The notes below the pieces were generated by a model that saw nothing but the letters and a program-made list of their open reading frames with translations, was not told the DNA's origin and searched no databases. The position numbers and the translations under genes are program-made. Below are positions 22,063-33,800 of a stretch of DNA of 64,000 nt, one piece after another (the first letter of the stretch is position 1; the number at the start of each line of letters is the position of its first letter). The DNA is from Rhynchonema sp. JSB1_4 (lineage: Eukaryota > Nematoda > Chromadorea > Monhysterida > Xyalidae). The stretch is from NCBI GenBank assembly GCA_030248065.1, contig JASAMV010002510.1, positions 108,860-172,859 on the forward strand, given 5' to 3'.

Positions 22063-25000
22063 CTAAATCCAGACAAACGCGTAACCAGCCGAGTTGCCAC
22101 CCACCACCGCCGGTACATACGGATGGACAGAGGTGAGTGAACAGACAGATGTCGCACCTTGCAGCTGCAGCACCATGCCCTTTTGTGCGCTGATCACCTG
22201 GAAAAGGCGATGGAAAGTTGTATGAACAAAAAATTATGAAGTTACAGCTTGTTCAATCCTCACATCCACGGTTCTGGGTTCCTCCTTTGCGCCACTCATG
22301 ATCAACGATTCCGAGTTCGGGAACCAGTGAGGTCGGAATTTGGTCAGCCATCGACCAGTGTGATTGTTGTGTCTGCAACGTGCGCCAGAATTCATGACCC
22401 TCGATAATAAATCTATCAAATATTCCAATCTTGAAAAATGGTGCGCATTTTTTACTCGCACCAAAACCAACTTCAGTCGCATGGTCGTGTCAAATTTGGG
22501 TGAATTTGACACGTCGTACACACAGATTTCGTCTTTTGTTTTCTCAAAATTGCCCCTGTGACAGGCAGCAGCAATGTACTGGCCGGTGATTGGGGAGAAG
22601 AACGCGCTCAGCACCATGCCACACATTGGGATCTGAGAAAAATTTGCCTTTTTACGCTTCAAAATCGGAGTGACAAACTGTAAAAAGCATATGTAATCAC
22701 TTTAGAACTGACTTGATACAAAAACTTCTGCGCATGTGCCGTCTGCTTGAGCGCGCGCGCGTCATATACGGTTATTGCGCTGAAATAAATCTCAGCTTGT
22801 TTGTAATAAAAACTGCTTTAGTGATAAAAATGTAATTTTACCTTGAGGCGACAGCAAATTGATGTTGATTGGTTGGATGCACACTGATTGTTCGATTCAA
22901 ATCGCGATGACCGGTCAGAGAATATTCCGTGGATCTGGGGACAATCATGGAGATCAATAAAATTAGTTCGAAACACACATCAGCAACATGTTTTTATAAT
23001 TGAATAAGGTTCACAAATGGCATCAAGCAAAGCAGTATTTTGTCAAGATCAAATCCCAATCCAAAAAGTCGCTACCGATGTTAAAAAACCAAATGTCTCA
23101 TAGCTACGGGAAAATCCACAGAATTTTCAGAACGCGAACAGCAGCGTAAACAAAAATAATGATCGACATTTGTGTCAGTGTTGTATTTATTTAACCTTGT
23201 AAGATTAACGAAAATAAACTTGCACTCACACAATCGGCGACTGCCTGGTATCGACCATAGCCATCGCACCATTATGCAGTGATGCGTAGATCAAGTGAGG
23301 TTCGACCAATTCAAAGTACTTACACAGCTCCTGGTCGACGCTGCGGAAGATCTGAAAGCATTGTTCGACTCAATTCAGTTGAAAAATAAATTTACATCTC
23401 AAGATCAAGCGTAATTTTTCAGTGATCATACATCTTCAAATGTCTCCGTCGCCAAGTCGAGCATGCGAATCGTTCCGTCATACGAGCCGGTGTATATGTT
23501 CTGGTCATCGAACACAATTTGACTGATTGCACCGCTATGCGGACGATAACGGGTGTAACTCACTGGGTAGATGTCTGTGGAAAGTATGTCATGTGAGGTG
23601 ACAATGTGACAATACGTGGTGAAAGTTCGGTTGAAATATATACTTCCTTATATTGAATCAAATTTGAAAGCTGCAGCTATGCCTCTGGTCTAGACACAAG
23701 GATCAGACACTACAAACAAATTACGGCAAAGCAAAAAACGTTCCGGCGACACTTGATTGTGACGTGCGTCATCTGTGGAACTATACACCAGAGTGCTGAG
23801 GTTATCCAACGAAATTATCAAATCAACAACCGTTTGGTTTGCCATCCCATTGTGGCAGTCCATACTGTCTGATTCCCTCCACATCAGCAACAGCCAAAGC
23901 CAGTTGTCCCCATTTGTCACCAGCAGCCAGAAGCAGATGTTTGTCAGTTGTGGCCGGATGCAATCCGATCGAGAAAATGCGTTCCCGTGTCATCTTGAAA
24001 CGCCCGCCGACCGGATTGTGCACCAGTTTCGACAACGTAGACAGTGCCCTGAAAACCGGCCCCATTACAGAATAACTGTTAATCCAAGTTTTAGCAACCA
24101 ACTGGCACTGGCAGAAAGCATCACCTTTTCTCATCGCTGGTCCACAACATTGCCTTTGCATCAATTCTATGAGCGTTAATCCTCGTTCGCCATCTATCCA
24201 TTTCCTGCGCCGATGATGTCTCGGTTTCGTGTTTTGCAATCGGATCTTCGTAATAATCGGATGCGATCAAAGGACCAGCCGGACGCTGAACAAGCAGAAC
24301 TGATTGATAGCGTTTGATCAGAAAAGACTCCGACCCAAAGTCAGCATGGCACTAGTTTTGCCGGAGGAAAGGCGGTACATGAAACAACAGTGCGTTGCAC
24401 CAGTGCACCTGAGCAGTGAATGTGTGCATCACAGAAGAACTGATCATTGATAGGAGTTTGCAAGTGCATATTGCACACGTGCTCCATAACAGGAGCACTA
24501 AAACCCAGCGCAATAAAAATAGACATCATACCGGTTGTGTTCGAATGTCTACCGGTTCTGGCGCCGGATTCAACGAGACTCTCGTGTGCGTCTCCATGTA
24601 GCGCGTCATCTTCTCCTGGCGCTCCTGCAATGCGAAGGATCAGTGTAGTTCCTGGTCCGGAGGGGGAGATAGCGGACCCTCCGTTTTTTTCGGAGGGGGA
24701 GATAGTGTACCCCCGAGGGGGGGGAAGGGGGGGGGGGGAGACCCAAATTCGGGAAAAAGTCACTTTTTGAGGTAGAAAATTTGACCTATTTTTGCCCCTT
24801 TTTGGAAAAAATTCTTCATAAAAAGGGCATTTTGGCGACTTTTGAGAACATTGACCTAAAAATCACACATTTTTGGTACAAAAATGCCCATTTTAGGCCT
24901 AAAAATGCCTATTTTAGGCAAAAATTGGGGGAGATAGTGTACCCGGAGGGGGAGATAGGGGGATAGTGTACCACCTGAGGGGGAGATAGCGTACCCGAGG

Positions 25001-25637
25001 GGGGGGACCCCCCCCTCCCCCCCCCAGGAACTACACTGCGAAGGATAATTGAGCAACTTTTTGGACAAACAAACTAAACCTGAATGATCGCTCACCTCAG
25101 CACTGAGTTTCTCATCATTTGCAGCCATCAGCGCAATTCGACTGCTTCGTCGTCGTTCGGCTGGCTCGATAACAGGGCGATTCAGTTTCGGTCGTTTCAA
25201 TGTTGCAGGTTTCGGTGGAGGAGCCAGCGTCGCTGACAGATCGGATATCGCCTGCATAACTGTGTTCTGCAGAGCATCCACATAAAGACAACATAAGTTG
25301 GTCGCCGACATTCTTTCACATTATTGTTAACCAAAGTTGGTAAAGTTTACGAAACAGGTCACCACTATTCCGCCACCTTTTTCAGGCCCAATTCGCGCAG
25401 AAACTCGTCTCTGGCTGCAATGTTTTGATCTCGAATCTGTTCGTAGAGAGATTTCTGTCGATTCCTATTTGCAGCAAGCGTCGGTTTATTTTCGATTTCG
25501 ATCGTGGATATCGAGCTGGTGCTGTCCTCTTCCTTGGCGACTGATTCCGAGCTGGTCGCGACTTCAGCTTCAATTTGCGGGTCTGCGACAGCCTTCATTT
25601 TGGTCAGCTTTGAACGTTTACGGGTCGGCGGCGCCAT
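22063..25637 (-). CDS. WDR76: WDR76/CMR1-type WD40-repeat protein
   Basis: Multi-exon gene, start ATG at 25635-25637, stop TAG at 22063-22065. The N-terminus is basic and disordered (MAPPTRKRSKLTK), then has the family motif YEQIRDQNIAARDEFLRELG and a second basic motif PAERRRSSRIAL. The propeller follows with blades such as IFSIGLHPATTDKHLLLAAGD, VFDDQNIYTGSYDGTIRMLD and YASLHNGAMAMVDTR. The diagnostic C-terminal block is RHNNHTGRWLTKFRPHWFP followed by a closing blade VHPYVPAVVGGNSAGYAFVW. WDR76 and yeast Cmr1 are nuclear proteins linked to DNA damage and replication stress; that role is from family knowledge. A hAT-like MITE sits in one intron, 16 bp from the acceptor at 24625. Confidence 0.85.
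24641..25038. mobile_element. hAT-like MITE with GGGGGAGATAGYGTACCC repeats, target CGAAGGAT
   Basis: The perfect ends CAGTGTAGTTCCTGG and CCAGGAACTACACTG are 398 bp apart and flanked by exact 8-bp duplications CGAAGGAT (24633-24640 and 25039-25046). GGGGGAGATAG-type units repeat inside both ends. The core carries a series of related AAAAATGCC(C/T)ATTTTAGGC motifs. A diverged relative of the core is at about 61400-61730. Confidence 0.95.
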
Positions 25638-25847
25638 TATGAGTGTGTGGCCTGTGGCGACACAGCAACACGTACTGTAAGTAAACAGGGCCGCAGTCAT
25701 GGTTTTTTAAACCAAATTTCCTAGATTTTAAGCTATTTTTTCAGAAGCTACTAAATTTTAGAGTTTTGCTACTAAATTTTTAGTATTTTCACTAGTAAAC
25801 AAGTGTACAAAACAGCCGGGTGGTTTTGTACACTTGTTGACTCATAC

Positions 25848-26664
25848 CAGAGGTCGCAATCGGGCCGGCCCGACCTCGGGCCGGGCCGGGCCGAGCCGGG
25901 CCGGGCCGCGATTTTGGGCTTTTGGCTCGGGCCGGGCCGGGCCGGAGATTTGGAGGGTCGGGCCGGGCCGGGCCGGGCACCCCGGCCCGAAGCTTCTGAA
26001 GTGACTTATTTTACTGAAAAAGTAGGGTTTTTTTTGTCCAAAATACTAAAATTTCGGACGGATTCAGCAAGTAAGTGATCAGTATTGTCCAGTCGTGTGG
26101 CTACCCAGGCGTGCAATCAACCTACTGTACCACCAGAAAGGCCTGAAATCAACCTACCTACTGTACCGACCGGCCGAGCTAGGGGGGAACAAAATTTTTT
26201 ATGTCCAAGTTTCGATGAAAATGTACTCTAAAACCCTCAAAATTTTTCGATTATTTGGAATGAAAAATATGGATTTTATACCATTTTGAGCCAAAAATAG
26301 CAACCTACTGTACCAGCCGGGGGGCGGCGACCTACCTACTGTACCAGGATGGCGCGTCATCTACCTACTGTACCTAGGGGGGACCCCCCAGCCACACCAT
26401 TGGTATTGTCTATCTGGCGACTTTTTCATGGAAAACAATGAAATTTCAACAAAAACATTGATTCAAAAATCGCAAAAATTATCACAAAAATTGGGTTAAA
26501 ATCTGAGCCAAAAATTCGGGCCGGGCCGGGCCGGGCCGGAGATTTGGGGGTTCGGGCCGGGCCGGGCCGGAGATTTGGGGGTACGGGTCGGGCCGGGCCG
26601 GGCCGGAGATTTGGGGGCTCGGGCCGGGCCGGGCCGGCCAAACCCGGCCCGATTGCGACCTCTG
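25848..26664. mobile_element. hAT-like MITE with GGGCCGGGCC arrays, target ACTCATAC
   Basis: The ends CAGAGGTCGCAATCGGGCC and GGCCCGATTGCGACCTCTG are near-perfect inverted repeats. The exact 8-bp duplication ACTCATAC flanks them (25840-25847, 26665-26672). Beside both ends are arrays of GGGCCGGGCCGG plus GAGATTTGGGGG. A further MITE (26090-26402) is nested inside. A short related fragment lies at about 26793-26885. Confidence 0.95.
26090..26402. mobile_element. Nested hAT-like MITE with CCTACTGTACC repeats, target GTATTGTC
   Basis: Ends CAGTCGTGTGGCTACC and CCAGCCACACCATTG, with the exact 8-bp duplication GTATTGTC (26082-26089 and 26403-26410). The unit ACCTACTGTACC recurs near both ends. 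The same host sequence without the insertion is present inverted at about 10310-10352, where GTATTGTC occurs once. Confidence 0.92.
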
Positions 26665-26897
26665 ACTCATACATTAACTGCACTTTATTTATTTTTGGGC
26701 AACAGTCAAACCACCAAGACCAAGTACCGCGGCTTTCTTTGCCTTGGTGAGTGGAGGATTGGCCTTGGCCTTGGACGGTGTGATGTGAAGAAATAGCCCA
26801 TCGTGGCCCGGCCCGACCCCCCAATTCTCCGGCCCGGCCCGTGCCGAGCCAAAAGCCCAAAATCGCGGCCCGGCCCGATGCATTTTGGGAAAAGCTA

Positions 26898-27322
26898 CCG
26901 TATTGTCGGAAATAGAACCCGGGGGGTCTATTTTTTCACTGGGGTCATTTTGGGGGGGTTCAATTTATGGGGGGGGGTCAATTATTGGGGGGGTTATATT
27001 TTTCATTTGGCCCCCCGACGAAAAAAATCATTGTTAATAATGCCCATAAAAATGGCTTGTTTTCGGTATTTTCTACCTTTAACAGCGTCGATTATGCTTA
27101 AAAAGCTGTATTTTGTTGTGTACGCAAGCTTAAACAACGTTTGACACAACAACACAGCCCTACCATACCACTAATCTGTGGTACGGTGAAGGTTGGGGGT
27201 GGGGTTCTATTCATGGGGGGGTCAATTAATGGGGGTTCTATTTTTGATTTCGAGCCATTTAGGGGGGGTTCAATTAATGGGGGGGGTCAATTAATGGGGG
27301 GGTTCTATTTCCGACAATACGG
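26898..27322. mobile_element. TA-flanked MITE, GTCGGAAATAGAACCC family, copy 2
   Basis: The inverted ends CCGTATTGTCGGAAATAGAA and TTCTATTTCCGACAATACGG are bordered by TA (26896-26897 and 27323-27324). The 425-bp interior matches 9675-10102 in reverse orientation, including the block with AAGCTTAAACAACG. It lies between the GGCC element and the telomere-like tract. Confidence 0.92.
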
Positions 27323-27355
27323 TAGTCCCGTTTCAAAATTGACTTCCCTTTTTCT

Positions 27356-27413
27356 CAGGCTTAGGGTTGGGCTTAGGCTTAGGCTTAGGCTTACTATTAG
27401 GCTTAGGCTTAGG
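27356..27413 (+). repeat. Interstitial TTAGGC telomere-type tract
   Basis: About nine units of TTAGGC, with a few variants (TTAGGG, TTACTA), sit in a row here. TTAGGC is the telomere unit of most nematodes, which supports the suggested host group. It could be a healed break or a duplicated telomere fragment. Confidence 0.8.
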
Positions 27414-27491
27414 CCAAACCTTGAGCCAACCCGTGCCTTCCATCGCGAAATCGAAAATTCGCGTTTTCTCTCTGTCAAGGTAAAGGCAGTC

Positions 27492-27803
27492 TATAGTCTG
27501 TTGATTATATTTCGACATAGTGTATAAGCCCCATTCAGCGATGTTTGGAGCGGGCTGGGTCGACGCCATTCTAAATGAATGTTTCAAGCATTGCTAACTC
27601 AGGCAAAAGACCGATTGAACATTGCTTTCCGCGTGGCGCAAAAACACGTGGCCTGTCATCGCACAACACCAACAATGTTCAATGGCTCTGCGAATGAGTT
27701 GGCAATGCCTGAAACATTCATTTAGAATGGCGTCGACCCAGCCCGCTCCAAACATCGCTGAATGGGGCTTATACACTATGTCGAAATATAATCAACAGAC
27801 TAT
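27492..27803. repeat. Palindrome with about 100-bp nearly perfect arms
   Basis: The arm starting GTCTGTTGATTATATTTCGA at 27493 is repeated in reverse, ending near 27800, with one mismatch in the first 100 bp. Similarity weakens toward the centre near 27645. The right edge coincides with the stop codon of the helicase open frame. Confidence 0.9.
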
Positions 27804-30800
27804 ACGCATTTCGAAACATCGGCAATTCTCGAATCGATCATGATAATGGCACCCCAGTCGTTTGGATTTCGGATGGCGCGTCCCACAGTCTGTACCAACC
27901 TCATGAATCTGCAAAATTACTTGCGTTCTCGGAAATGCAACCTCATATTGTGTAGTACGTCTAACTCTCTTGCCTGATGGGTTTTTACAGATGCATGTAA
28001 AATGGGCTTAGAACTCGAGCGAGCCAACAGACTCATCCTAGACTCAACAACCCATCCACCTCAAAAAGACATCTTGTATGACTCAAACATTCTGCGGGTT
28101 GCCCGGCTTCTTGGTCCCGTGCTCAGCTTGTCGCCTACGCCAGCTGAAGTGATCACCTTTTTTCAAAATCCCCTTCAACCATGTAATATTTTTGAATCTT
28201 TGGACAATCTTCCCTCCTCGTGGCATGAGAAATATTGTATTTTAACGTGCATATGGGGCAAATTTCCCGAAAATTCCGGTGCTTATGCCATAATTTGCAC
28301 GTCTCAACGACATCATCAGAGGGAAATAATAAACGGATTATGACGTTCAAAACCATTTCCAAGTTATTTTCCCTACATGAAACCAACCCCTCACGTGCGT
28401 ACCACTCCGCTCCACTAATTTGCGAGTGATCCCCCACAGCAACCGCTTGATTGTGTTTCGACCACATATACTGCATCTTGTTGATACACTGGAAAAAAGC
28501 TCTGTTCGATGTGCCTTCATAAGAGCCGGATCAAAACACACTTCACCAAACCAAATCTAACTTTAACCCTGACGAAAGTCTTGCGTATAGCAAACATTGT
28601 TTATCTCATTCGATTATGGAAATTAGATCGACCAAAACTAAAAATGTTTGTTGAAAAAAAACAAACTTACTGCGTGGTTGCCACGGTGAGGGTGAGGGAT
28701 ACCTGAAAAATTTGTGTAAATAAATCAGTCTTTCTGAACAATGCATAACAAGACGATCTTGTAGTATTTCTCTACTTATGGTCCGAGCAGAGTTGGGCGA
28801 CAAAAAAAAGAAAATTTTTCTTTTATTTTTTTTTTGAATTTTCTGCGACAACAAAATGTTGTCAAATGTCCAAAAATGGCCTTATGGGTTTATTCTTTTT
28901 CTCCATTTTTCTCCAAGGTCAAAAGATTTTGTTGATAAAATCACTTTTGGCGCATGTATTTACAATGTAAGAAGCTCTAAATGATGTTGTTACACCTTCG
29001 CACGATACATGACACATACTATGCACGTACTTGCACGGTATCACTGGTTCCGCCACCCAACAAGTGTTTCTGCACTTTATATTTTCGATTCCGCATGCCT
29101 TATAAACGAATCTTGCTTATTCGACTAAACTCTTGTCTCATACCACACAACACCAATCGTAGTTCCATATGAAGTAGAGTGTTAAAATGCATCAAAATGA
29201 TGTAAACACCCTTGATAAATGATGCAAACGAACTCAAAGTGATTTCTAGATTAAATTGCATTTTTTTCCAGATTGTGACCGTTTTTAAAACAATTTAGTT
29301 AAACTTCACTGAAGCTGTTTTAAAAATTAAACTTTTTTTAATTGTTGAAAAAATTTTTTGCGGTTGTGACCCGAGCCCCTTAAAGGTCCTGGTCAACAAC
29401 CCTTCGATCGTGCTTGATCTTGGGGGTACTACATATGAAGAAAGTTTGGACATTGTCGTACTCGACGCTAATCTGGCCAGCCGATTGGTTGCTTCCCGAT
29501 GTTTCACGGCGACGTTGAAGTTTGTTCCTGGTGAAAAAAACTGAAAAAATTTGAGACCCTGCTGTGACACTAATAGGCTGTTTCAAAGTTTGACACTACA
29601 GTGACAGCTACCTCCAACAGTGTGCCGAAAACCGCAGTGTACAATCGCTATTGAAACGTTGGCATTGCTGAATACAAAAATAAAAGGTTTGACAAACCTT
29701 GCAATTTTTTGTTAGGATTTTGTACTCCTATAATTTTAAGCATCTGTGGTGAATGAAATAAGTTGTCAACTACAAATAAAAATTCTCTAATTATCAATTT
29801 TTTTGTTTGTGCTCCCGAGTTTTCAAAATCCTACACAGCTCACACAATGTTTACTAGAACATGCGGAAGGCATCGATTCTGGAACGCACACACAAGGACA
29901 ACACACAGCCCGCACAGCGACAACACAGCAATGTTTCACTGGCAGGCTTTGTTGTGTATGTGTGCTGTGGAATGGCTGCGTTGCGAATGTTGTGGTAAAC
30001 ATTGTGCGAGCTGTGTAGGGTTTTCAAAACTGGGGAGCACAAACAAAAAACTTGATAATTAGAGGATTCTTATTTGTAATTGAGAACTTATTTCATTCAC
30101 CACAGATCCTTAAAATTATACGAGCAGAGAATCTTAACAAAAAAATGGGCAGGTTTCTGAAACCTTTTATTTTATTCAACAATGCAGGCGTTTCAATAGC
30201 TATTGTCGATTGCGGTTTTTGCCACAATGTTGGACATTGTTGTCATTCCAATATCAAACGTTGAAACAGCCTATTCGTGTGGTAGCAGCATTTCAAATTT
30301 TTACGCTCTTTTTCACCAAGGGCAAACTTCAACGTGGCCGTGAAACCTCAGGAACCAACCAATCGGTTCGCCAGATTAGGGTCGAGTAACACGATGTCCA
30401 AAGTTTGTTAAAATATACTACTCGCCCCGCCGCAAGATCAAGCGCGGTCGAAGGTTGTTAACCAGGATCTTTAAGCACCTTCACTCAAATTCACGACGAC
30501 ATCCATATTTTTAATTGTGTCACAGATCGCGCTAGCTTTCAAAAACCAGCACATTTAAGTAACAATTCCCATGTTTTCTGGAGATGTGTCGGTCGCGAAA
30601 TGAAATCATACGCACATGACGTTTATCAACACCTTCGTTCTTAAAATACTAAAAGAGCTCAGAAACTACCAACCAATGGTGATCAATGTTCGACAGAAGT
30701 GGGGCGGTATGTTCAAGCCCTCCGCGAACCTCCCTGAATGACAATTAAAACTATAAGAACCGAAATTCAATTCTAATCCCAGGAATGTAGACGAAAGTAA

Positions 30801-33800
30801 CTGTTGTAGCTACTTTTAATCCTCATATGGTTCAACCCTATCTAACTCTAGTCACCTTACAAGCTTCTTAATAGAACATTAACGTTCACAATCAATGGGC
30901 AACTAAAATAAGGCAATAGCTATTACTATGCACGAACTTAACAAATGGTCAGTATTCGATACAACCACCAACCTCGCATATAGGTACAGAACAGCGCCTT
31001 TCGTGAATTTTTCAGATGTGTAGCGATTTGTTCCAAAATAGATTCGGATGTCGTCTCTCGATCATCGATCACAACCGGCTACAATAACGATGTGAAAAAA
31101 ATAATAGGGAGTCGCCGTTATGAGAATCACAAACCACGGTTCAGTGGCAAACTAAATATTCAACAGTTTAACCATGATGATATTTAACTAATGACTGATC
31201 ATGTTTCGTCTTTCGATAAATAAGCCCCAACACTTCAACTCTGTTACAACGGTCCTCTTCTCACAGTTTTTTTTTAAACATACCATCATTGATTTGATTG
31301 ACCCAAATATCTCTCCCCCTTTCCAATTTTGGATAGCAGAATTCATCATTTCGAACGATTTGAAGTAGATGAACACACCACCGTTCGTGACGTCCAAAAT
31401 TCGTGCGACCGTCGCTCCCAGTTCAACGAAAAACGCCGGTTTCTCCAACTCTAGTTTGGTGGCTGAATAATGATTGTTAGAAAGATTAGTTTTAGTGTTT
31501 ATTAATCGCCTACCAATTCGAGATGGTTATTTAAATTTTTAAATTTGAGTTTCTGAAAATTATCTAGAAACAATCAGAACGCCTCAATGGATTGCCATAA
31601 ACCACCCAGTAATCAAGTTATGGACCCATTCTCAATCAAGAAGTAATATACACAGCCGAGACTATTAATCGCTACCACACACGTATCGAATTACAATCAG
31701 TTGATTGACAATAACTCCATAACCAATTTGCACAATCTTTGGTTGCCAGATTGGTGTAAATTTCCAGAGTAACGGTGTAGAATGCACCACATGGAGACAT
31801 ATACCACCAACCTTTCAACTCATTGTTTTGAATTCCCATTCCCAGAGCAGACACAAACATCCGCTCCTCAGCAACAACGTGTTTGTCTGTTTTAACATAG
31901 ATGAAGCGATCGTTGGATATTTGCAAATCGTTCTGCAACTGTGCTTTAGGCGGCAGCGTCGCACTGACCAACACAACGATCTTGGCTCCGTTGAAAGCTT
32001 TGAATGGCTGAAATCATGTACGAAATTTGGGATCGCGCAACAAAACACACGTTTTCGCACGCATATCAAAACACACTAAAGGGCTGGCATCATGATTGTA
32101 GCAACAGTAGCAGAGTCGCACTGACCAAACAACGATCTTGGCTCCGTTGAAAGCTTTGAATGGCTGAAATCATGCACGAAATTTGGGATCGGGGAACAAA
32201 ACACACGTTTTCCGCACGCATATCAAAACACACTAAAGGGCTGGCATCATGATTGTAGGAACAGTAGCAGAGTATACTAAAAGACTAAGAAACCACTCAC
32301 AGATTCTGAGAGAGCAATATTAAAGCTGCTCATTAACACGCCTTCGACCGCGCTTGGTCTTGGGGGTAATAGTGCGTTAATTTGTTCTATCTGTTCCATT
32401 CAAATCGTGGAAATCGTTTCGGACCATTGTACCGTATCCGGTCCAACAGAAAGCTGCGTGGGTGGCATTTTGTGGTATGACTTCTACCTTGCGCCAAAAC
32501 AATTTTAGAAGTGGTTCCTTGATTGACGGCCAAGGTTGCCTTGTCGCGGTTTCATTCTTGACTAAAGATGTTCGACACATGTTCTGTCCATGTGATACAG
32601 TTACGCAAGAGCACCAGGGGGAGCCGTAGGTACCATCATAAGAATTGTCGAAAAGATGTCTTCCAAACTCACCACATGAGGACTACAACAATCGACGTAA
32701 ATGTGAAGAATGATCTGTGGCCTGATATCCGCCTCCAATAACTGCTTGTCACGATCCGACAGCGACGGAAACTCCTCTTCGAGAGTAATTCTAAAAACAG
32801 TACACTTGCTACACATTGAAAACCTATCCGCAAAAGCAACCTATCACATCCCTAACCTGTATGAATCCATCTCCTCGTCCATCAGCGCAAATATTTTGGC
32901 GAATTTCTTGATCCAAAGAAGCGCGGATCTCAACTGCGCTGGGGGAGAGTCGTTGACTATGTCACGTCGAGCTGACACGTCATTTTGAGTCTGCAGACTC
33001 TCAGTGATATGGTACGAAGACTGGAACGCTCGAACTGCTAGATACACTGACTTTTGTTCGTCCGTGAGGTAGTCGGTGATGTCCTGGAATTTGCATCAAA
33101 GTTGCCTTGTAAATAACCACTGTATAATTTTCACTGGTTAAGTTACAATCATCTCCAAATCAGTACACATCGCTCAGATGTGTCCAGTAAAACCAGCTGT
33201 CAGAACCCAGCCGTGAGAATGGGTGTGTTTTGTCCGACTAATAAAAGTAGAGTCCGGCGAAAGAAACCTAACTACCTAGCTGCGTACCTCGATTTCAAAG
33301 ACTACTGGTAGAGAAGTCAAAAAAACAGGCGTACAAAAACTCGTCGAAATTATGCTAAAATAAGCTTCAAATTCGCATTTTTCTGCAAGTGTCAGAAAAT
33401 TTGAACCAGTTTCAACATCTTGTCACATAAAATGGTCATTTTGCACTAAAATGAACATTTTTTTACCTAGTGACCGGAGGAAGAAAGTTAGCTAACCAGT
33501 TTGAATCGGTATGGGTTTCGCACGAACAAAGCTAGATACCATTTACCCCCATACCCCGCGTCGGGAACCACATCATTCCTTGTCACCGTTGCCTTCTGGT
33601 GTTTGCCCCTATGTTTCCCATTTTAATCCGTACGTCACTCGAGTGAATGTTATTCACTTTCAATTTCACGAAAATCATGTTTATGCACAAGAATTCACCA
33701 ATCAACGTTCCCTACCATAGAAACTACCATTTTCAAAGAAAAATTCAAATCACCTGTACTTCTCAACTCTAACCGTCAAGCGCGTAATCGCGGCTTGTGA

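Noticed and set aside
25803..26078. Gly/Arg/Pro-rich open frames over the GGCC arrays
   Set aside because: They are translations of tandem repeat units inside a MITE on both strands, not genes.
27333..27587. Open frame with Pro-Lys repeat (KPKPKPKPNPKP)
   Set aside because: It is the translation of the TTAGGC telomere-type repeat read on the minus strand, joined to the palindrome.
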